A stretch of 64,000 nucleotides of DNA from Corynespora cassiicola (Eukaryota; Ascomycota; Dothideomycetes; Pleosporales; Corynesporascaceae): NCBI GenBank assembly GCA_022059125.1, contig JAEUWY010000005.1:3968001-4032000 (forward strand), in the 5' to 3' direction. Positions 58,131-64,000 of the stretch are shown here, piece by piece (the first letter of the stretch is position 1; each line of letters opens with the position of its first letter). Position numbers and translations under genes: made by a program. The notes beneath the pieces were generated by a model. It was given only the letters and a program-made list of their open reading frames with translations. It was not told the origin of the DNA and made no database searches.

Positions 58131-58188
58131 TGGGGTAGTCAGGAGGTGCGCCGCTCGCTTGTGTGCGCCGCTCGCTTGTGGAATACGT
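58131..58188 (-). repeat. Right inverted repeat of pogo copy D
   Basis: Inverse of 56338-56395 with three or four differences near the outer end and in the inner part. Confidence 0.88.
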
Positions 58189-59123
58189 TATATGTCGACC
58201 AAGTTTTGATTTAGTCGTCCCCCCGCCCCCGCATCTCGGTGAGAAGTACTCGAAGCAGCGGGATAAAGTGAATAAAGTTAGACATCGGACTAGTTAGGTT
58301 CATGAATTCGCGAGACAACCGGAATGCTTGCCCGACTATAGGATGATAAATACTATCGGTGCGAAAACCAAAGGTAATGGCCAGCATGTGATTGAGAGAG
58401 CATCTTCCTGCATATGTCTACGGGTTGGTGTGTGCACCGTTCCTACTGACCTTGTATCAGTTGCGCACCATGCCCAGTGACTCGAAGTCAAGAATATTGC
58501 TGTATTGGCCGACAGCCTTCTGGTTGAGCCAGAATACTGCAATGCGACGATGTTTCCTCCATCGTTTGTTGTATGGAGTTACAGTTATGCCTCTCCTGAA
58601 CAACACGGTTTGGTTCTTGATGAACATCTCCTTCCGATCTGAAAAGATAACCCCGTTTGTGATCTTCAAATCCTTTGCGACAGTGGGGTCGGAATCGATG
58701 ATGAACAGCTGAATTCCGAGATTCACTGAGTACAAAGGGCCAAATTTCCGAGACCAGCGATCGAGTGTTGATTCGGGATAGCGTGCGAGCATGGGGAAAG
58801 AACCTATGTAGTGGTGATTTGTACTGGCGAGTGCCAACGAAGAATTGATGCTGGTTTCCCATTGTACCCCACGACGTTACACGGTGAATATCTGACGTAC
58901 TTAGAAGAGAGTTCTATCGCTTCCGTGAGCTAAGTAAAAACACTGCGATTGCCACCAGAAGTATAGGGATAGCTGTAGCCCATGCAGCGGACGTCGTGTA
59001 ATCACGCGAAAGGCCGACGCTTGAGGTGGTCTCCGACGGGTTTGTTAAATTGTAGTGGCCCTGCGTATACGTTGACGAGTTGACTGCTGGGTGGGTAACT
59101 TTGGTAAAACAAGCGATCCACAT

Positions 59124-60252
59124 TTTATCCTAAGATTGTTATCGTGGGAATATATATGAGGATGATGCTGTGCAACAAGACGTGGGTGCAAAAGTTTGCT
59201 GTTTGAATTACGGCTACGAAAGAGCTTGTGTTAAAACCGAGAAAACAATAGCCGAAGCTCGAAGATGAAACTATTCTTGTGTCACTCAGACAGCCGTAGG
59301 TCTGCTGTGTCAAATGTTTCGTGTTTTACAGGACTCTAGGTCTAAAATCGTGAAAAAACCTCTTGAAGATGAAACCATGAAAGGCTGTTCGTGCCAAAGA
59401 ATGGAAAAAGTCAAGAATGAATGGTGAATTCAGTTGTGTGTTTAGGACAGACGAAAAGTGAGAAATACACTAGTGAAGAAGCATTCACTGAAGGATTGCG
59501 GATATTCGAGGAGGAGCCTACCTGCACCACAATACGATGCTGAAATTGGGGTAAGTGAAATGGCACTAACTTCAGTTGACAAGAACGACTCCAGAAAACA
59601 TTTATAGTAGACTTGTCGGTGCTGCACCCTGTAACTTGGGAGTTTTCAGATGAGCGACGATTTGCCAATGTGGCTGAAGAATTTCGTAATCCCACTATGG
59701 TATCACCAATAGGATTACATGCTGCGCCTCACCGGGCCAAGTATATGATGAGAAAATGTGGCAAATTCGGTATGGCCCAGTCAATCTGCTGGCTATTTCG
59801 GCCCTGGTCAAAACTAACGTGGGTTGTTATCACGCTATGATCGCACTTTGAGCTCTTATCAACTTGTGATATCATTTTACGGGTTTTATAAGGAAACCAT
59901 ACTTTATGGCTCGTCTTTGATCCTGGTGCATCGCAAGTCCATACAAAGACGCCCCCGCGCGATCTAGCACCAGATATCGATATCTTGCATATATGACCGG
60001 TACACGAGAGCGCCTGTCTTGTGAGTCGACCTCGAGCCATGCCGCAGACGCGTTTGTTGGCAGACCAAGGCCGATAGCCAATATTACGCCGAAACATAAT
60101 AAGCTAATGTAGCACCAGGAACTGCCTCAAAGCTCTCGATTTTAAGTTGCTGAGTTTGGAGCCCAGATTAGTCAAATACAGCGAACCATGCGGCCCAAAT
60201 GGCTCCCTGCGCTTTTTTTCTTGTTGGGTATCGCTACATGGGGGCCGGTCCC
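59124..60252. other. Intergenic region
   Basis: Upstream region of the P450 pseudogene and downstream of the HPP gene. No further gene recognised. Confidence 0.5.
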
Positions 60253-61054
60253 TCAATGCCCGGTCTCAAGGTCTCGCAAATCGCGCAAGCGGTTGGGTGG
60301 CTTTTCGGCGCCCGCATCTGGAGGGAGACGATGCCTATGTTGCTTCTCCTGTGGGGTCTTGGAAGGCGGAATGGGAGCAAACCAGAATTTGGGGTACTGC
60401 CTCTGAACATTGTTGACAAGAAGGGCGCTCGCCAGCACAAGTGTTGAAGAGAGCAGTACGACTGGCAGGAAATACCACCTGAGGGCCCATATTCCGGGAT
60501 CGACACAAGGCATCAGAGCCGTTGCTCCAGCAGGTGGATGCGTGGTTTTGGTAAGGTGCATCACAACCAGGGCAATGGCAGTTGCCAGGCAAGCGGCAAG
60601 CCACTGAAGCTTTGGTGACTCATCGGCATTCAGATCAAATTGGAAGATGGTAGCAAGAATGACGCCGGTGAGTGCGCTAAAAAAGTGGCCAAAGATCAGA
60701 GAGCGTGGCTGAGCCAAAGGGACGTCGATTGCGCCGTAGCACAGAATCGCCGAAGCGCCCTGTGTTTTGTCAACCGAAAGCAGCAGACAGGCATGTGTGA
60801 CTGAGGCTTACATAGGAGGCCACAATTGGCGGCACATTGCGGCTGGTGAAGTAGTCGGTATGGGCAAAGATGGCGAGCAGGATGCCCAGCCCGCCAAAGG
60901 CACCGACAAAGCCCCATAGGCAGACGAGATAGGTGGGTGAGGGTGGCATAGGTTCGCCGCGAAAGCCGAACCACCGACTGAACCAGGGCGGGAGGCGGCT
61001 GAGCCCGCGCTGGAGGTAGCGCTCGGCCGGGACGAAGGGGTCTGTGAACGTCAT
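60253..61054 (-). CDS. HPP-family integral membrane protein
   Basis: Exons are 61054-60812 and 60759-60253, with one 52-bp intron (GTAAGC...ACACAG), total 249 residues. Spans read LVCLWGFVGAFGGLGILLAI, VPPIVASYGASAILCY, the conserved PLAQPRSLIFGHFFSALTGV, LATAIALVVMHLTKT followed by the family signature THPPAGATALMP, and WYFLPVVLLSSTLVLASALL. The C-tail is basic and hydrophilic. The family occurs in bacteria, plants and fungi, and some plant and cyanobacterial members have been linked to nitrite transport into organelles or cells; the fungal role is not established. The 5' region carries a (GGCA)24 repeat. Confidence 0.9.
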
Positions 61055-61204
61055 GCCCTGGTTTGGGTGCGGATTTGGAATGGGGCAGGATAGCTGTGGA
61101 GAGGAAGTTGGCGATGGTATTTCTGGTCGAGGTTAACTTGAGAGTCAGTTCAGAACCGTGGTTCTGATGCTCCCAACGTTGGACTGTTGGCTCCCGTGAG
61201 TCAA

Positions 61205-61205
61205 G

Positions 61206-61300
<95 letters not shown>
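61205..61300. repeat. Perfect tetranucleotide repeat (GCAG)24
   Basis: 96 bp of uninterrupted GCAG units, starting about 150 bp upstream of the HPP start codon. It creates chance ORFs of Ala-Gly-Arg-Gln or Leu-Pro-Ala-Cys repeats on both strands, which I do not accept as genes. Confidence 0.95.
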
Positions 61301-61302
<2 letters not shown>

Positions 61303-63239
61303 TGAAGCAGCTGGAACAGGATACAAGTCGACCGCCGAGAGAAGCTTGATGGATGGTTACGAGGAAAAGAGAGTGGGTTGGGGAGCCCAAGTGCCCGGGT
61401 GGGGCACAGAGCAGCAAGCGGCTTAACGGTGCAACTTCCTTCTCAGTATCAGACTGCAATGCCAGGAAAGAACGACCGGGCAGCTAAAGCATCAACGCCG
61501 GTAGACAAAGACTGCGAGGCTAGGTGGAAGTGACGGAGCACAGGACTGGCGCGGCGGTTCCACGACTAAACGTCCTCGAGAGTCCCTATCCGGCAAAAAG
61601 GACTGCTGCTTCAAGGTGCAGCATCCCGTCGGGAAATATTAGTCATTGGGGGTCGAAAGAATAAAAATTTGTAATAGCGTGGAACATGGGCCGAGGTCGA
61701 CTTCATTGAATGGGGGAAAACTAAACGAAGTCGACGTTTTAACGGAAACATTGCTGCTGCGTCCCCCTTGGGGTGGAATGGGGTCGATGGAGAAGTCATC
61801 AGGACGTCCTCCAAAACAGCAATGCCGGCGGGCATCTTCCAGACCTAACGGTGGGTGGGAGCAGTAGCTGGAGCTGGGGCCGAGATGCCCATGGCACGAC
61901 TGCTCCCTCTTCGCCGGCCCTTCAACGTCCAGGCCTCCTTAATACTGCTTCGTCTTCTCTGCGCAGCCCCGCCCGTTGATACCAGGTGTACCTCGCCGTG
62001 CCTACACTGTCTGCAGCGCGCTGTGCATATGACCGAAATCGAATATGACGATTGTGCGTGGCTTTGGGCGGAGAGCGGCGGGAGCAAGCTTCCGACGACG
62101 AAAAAGCGCTCGATCGCCATGTTGGTGATCATCTTGTTCTCGGCCTGGCCGTAAAAAAAAGGTTCACGATGCGTTCAAGGCTCTCGTGCTTGCGGCGCGC
62201 GGAATCGTAGTCTAGGCCATGCTCGCGCGCTAACTGGGGGGTTTGGCAAGAGCTATAGAATGCCTTGGTTAGCTGGAGATTGGAGTTGAATAAAAAGGGT
62301 GAATTAATGCCTCTCAGCAAAAGCGCGTCGTCAATGTCGCTGCAGATTCTCGATGACGGTCGCGATCGAGAGACGTGACGAGATGGTTGGGCCCTGGTAG
62401 CCAGTTTTGGAAGCTTGGCGGTCCACACCTGCTGGCTTCCGCCCGTTATCGATAGGGCGCGGAAACGTCCCGCAGGCCTCGGGATGCCGTCGCCTAGATC
62501 AGTGACATCAACACCACATCAAGCCCATCCGAATCCTAGTCATTGACCATATTCTGCATTTTCCAAGAATCTAATCTGAAATTTTCCAGCATACAATCAT
62601 CACTTATCCTGCCCATTTGAACAACCACCAGACCTTTACTTGCCCAATTCTCCTTGCTGTCTGTCGTAGGGCTTTAGGCTCGAGCTTGGAATAGTACATG
62701 GTTGATGTTTCGACATGCCAGCAGGTTTCCATCTCGAAGGAGACATGGGCGGCGAAAAAAGGATCGTCTACTGAATTCCCATAAGACTCTATTCTTCAAT
62801 GCTTATCCATTCTGAGTTCACTCGAACTTAACGTCAAGTGATTTTGAAAACGACTCCAAAGCAATGTGTCATGTCGAAATTCCTTGATCGTCGGGTCCAC
62901 GCAGACGGCGCACATCTTGTTGATGGTTTTGATTACCAAGGTTTTTCAGATCTGATTTGATTTGCCTGCATTGCCCAATCCCAGGCCTGAATTTTGACAC
63001 CACATACAAGAGGCTCGAGCGCATAAACAACAAAGATGGAGCACACAGGATATATAGAACATTCATAGGCTGATTGCTGGGCCTTGAGCGTCTAGTGTGT
63101 CGGGTGGCTTTCAAGTACATGGCAATTACATCCGTCGGGTTCACAGGCCCACCCCCTCGTCCCACTTCTTGTGCTCGAAACTGCCGAAACTCCCCCAAGC
63201 CATCATATGAATACAATTCTGTGATCCTCTCGTGTCCAT
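61301..63239. other. Region without a recognised gene
   Basis: Short ORFs on both strands. One on minus (62428-62129) has a charged helical stretch but no domain or splice partner that I can defend. Confidence 0.45.
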
Positions 63240-63500
63240 TCAAGCCCTACAGACAAATGGGCAGCCGACAGCCCCGAAGGGACAGATTTTCTCGCCGGGT
63301 GCGCAGTAAAGGCAAAAGCCATTCCCTCTGTTACTTATTGTCAGCTCTTACATGTTCATAATATGAATCAATGAGATTTCCACTGACAATTTGTCTTGGG
63401 AGCAGTAGTGAATCAGCTGTGGCTGGCGTTCGGCAAGTTGGGGTGGGGCGGCTAACACCAGTGAAAAGAAGGCTGTAGAAACAAGAACTGAGCCCTTCAT
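63240..63500 (-). CDS. Secreted six-cysteine miniprotein (66 residues), one intron
   Basis: Exon 1 is 63500-63388 and exon 2 is 63327-63240; the 60-bp intron (63328-63387) is GTCAGT...GCTGACAATAAGTAACAG with a good branch site. It is too short to be seen as an unspliced ORF. The product starts with a signal peptide MKGSVLVSTAFFSLVLAAPP, then a short linker and a compact domain with Cys at 33, 43, 46, 53, 60 and 64 (C-x9-C-x2-C-x6-C-x6-C-x3-C), ending GCPFVCRA. An even number of cysteines, small size and secretion suggest a disulfide-stabilised extracellular protein such as an effector, antimicrobial or adhesion peptide. Which of these cannot be said. Unspliced reading ends after 50 codons without the Cys cluster. 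Confidence 0.6.
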
Positions 63501-64000
63501 GTTGATGGATTGATGGTGCTTGAGAGTTTTTTTTTAGAGGTTCCCACGGTCAGTTGGCTGACTGACTGATGGAGCAATGAGCGATGTGGTGAAGAAAGAA
63601 GAGAGAGGGGCGAAACTGTGCCGCTTAAAAGCTTCGTCGCTTCGATAGATTTTCGGACCTGTGCCACTCTCGCGTATTGAACCTTCTTGTCTCCAAGTTT
63701 TCGGCAACTAGGATGGGCTGGTTGATTGAATGGTCCTGCGTGACGTGACGATAAAAGTTGTCAAGTGCCAACAAAGCCTCGTTCCCAATGTGGAAAGGCT
63801 CGACCTAAGACTGCATATCGGGACCACCAGTCCTAGATGATCATATGCACCAAGATACTTATGAATCTTTGAAAATCGTAGTACAAAACAAATGCGGGCC
63901 TTTCGAAGGGCCTTTGCCTGATATCATTTTTCCGAATCCGAAGCTTGGCGCTGCTAAAAGCATGTACCGAAACGGGTATCTAGGTAGTTGCGGAGTGTCG
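63501..64000. other. Upstream region of the secreted miniprotein
   Basis: No other gene recognised before the window edge. Confidence 0.5.

Larger units (their letters stand above)
56338..58188 (+). mobile_element. pogo/Fot-type transposon (copy D), lightly mutated
   Basis: 1851 bp flanked by TA (56336-56337, 58189-58190). Inverted repeats of about 58 bp start ACGTA and contain two direct copies of ACAAGCGAGCGGCGCAC followed by CTCCTGACT. Base composition is normal, unlike the related copies in the AT-rich block, so it is younger or has largely escaped RIP. It sits in a Tyr codon (TAC) of the P450 pseudogene. Confidence 0.93.
55590..59123 (-). pseudogene. Cytochrome P450 pseudogene split by a pogo element
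   Basis: Traced on the minus strand. The membrane anchor WATAIPILLVAIAVFLLS is near 58930. A frame shift near 58840 follows, then PESTLDRWSRKFGPLYSVN, IFSDRKEMFIK and YNKRWRKHRRIAVFWLNQKA. TGA at 58459-58457 and TAG at 58420-58418 come next, then LAITFGFRTDSIYHPIVGQA. The reading stops at TCGACA (58191) and resumes beyond the pogo element at 56337 with YGGLINVIDTCMKQGEQ and the I-helix MAILASDFMIRGVET. An intron of about 53 bp follows (GTAAGA...ACATACAG), then AASTIQ-stop-ISTLIS, a damaged K-helix region, VVVLNIWTIYYDERQ, and a heme region HYMFGASQRI where the Cys codon is TGA (55647-55645). It is microsomal in type; the P450 family cannot be named. Confidence 0.87.

Noticed and set aside
61145..61459. 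ORFs made of repeated LPAC or AGRQ across the tetranucleotide repeat
   Set aside because: They are open only because the repeat has no stop in several frames on both strands. There is no domain and no flanking coding signal.
62129..62428. Minus-strand ORF with a charged helical segment
   Set aside because: Suggestive composition only. I could not find a start, domain or splice partner that extends it.
1..64000. CRISPR arrays, rRNA or tRNA genes
   Set aside because: No spaced direct-repeat array was seen, and I found no convincing tRNA T-loop or rRNA core sequence. CRISPR is not expected in a fungal nuclear genome.

Overview
The window comes from a filamentous ascomycete (Pezizomycotina). 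The evidence is short GT-AG introns of about 46-110 bp with CTRAY-like branch points, Zn2Cys6 regulators, fungal transporter and secreted-protein families, and one sharply bounded AT-rich block of dead transposons. In that block the decay is of the C-to-T type expected from RIP (repeat-induced point mutation): CAA/CAG to TAA/TAG and TGG to TAG. I cannot place the species.

Layout. (1) 1-4124: the C-terminal end of a transcription factor, a broken RraA-family aldolase gene, and a complete second-type mitochondrial aconitase that ends exactly at the edge of the AT-rich block. (2) 4125 to about 24530: a 20-kb AT-rich block. It holds three copies of an intron-containing Tc1-type DD34E transposon, two decayed pogo/Fot-type elements, one Ty3/gypsy element with both 369-bp LTRs and a 5-bp target duplication, and fragments of these. 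The Tc1 and pogo families are nested in each other in both directions. (3) 24860-31058: a sugar transporter, a 3-kb stretch with no recognisable gene, and a secreted DUF1996 protein whose first splice junction is out of frame. (4) 32888-38501: a fumarylacetoacetate-hydrolase-family enzyme, a Zn2Cys6 regulator and an anion:cation-symporter-type transporter, arranged like a small catabolic cluster. (5) 38893-47261: a small Cys/Trp-rich protein, a membrane J-domain protein, a TAG-broken acidic ORF, a small secreted protein and a cAMP-receptor/Git3-like GPCR. (6) 50023-55451: a lysine-type methyltransferase, a Cys-rich protein of unknown family and a related broken copy. (7) 55590-59123: a P450 pseudogene split by a lightly mutated pogo element. 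Removing the element and one TA restores the P450 frame exactly at the insertion point. (8) 60253-64000: an HPP-family membrane protein with a tetranucleotide repeat upstream, and a 66-residue secreted six-cysteine protein that is visible only after a 60-bp intron is removed.

Several non-repetitive ORFs carry single TAG codons of the same C-to-T type seen in the transposons. The main themes are therefore transposon nesting, RIP-like decay spilling towards or into genes, and small secreted proteins hidden by introns. Splice sites were read by eye and no database search was possible.
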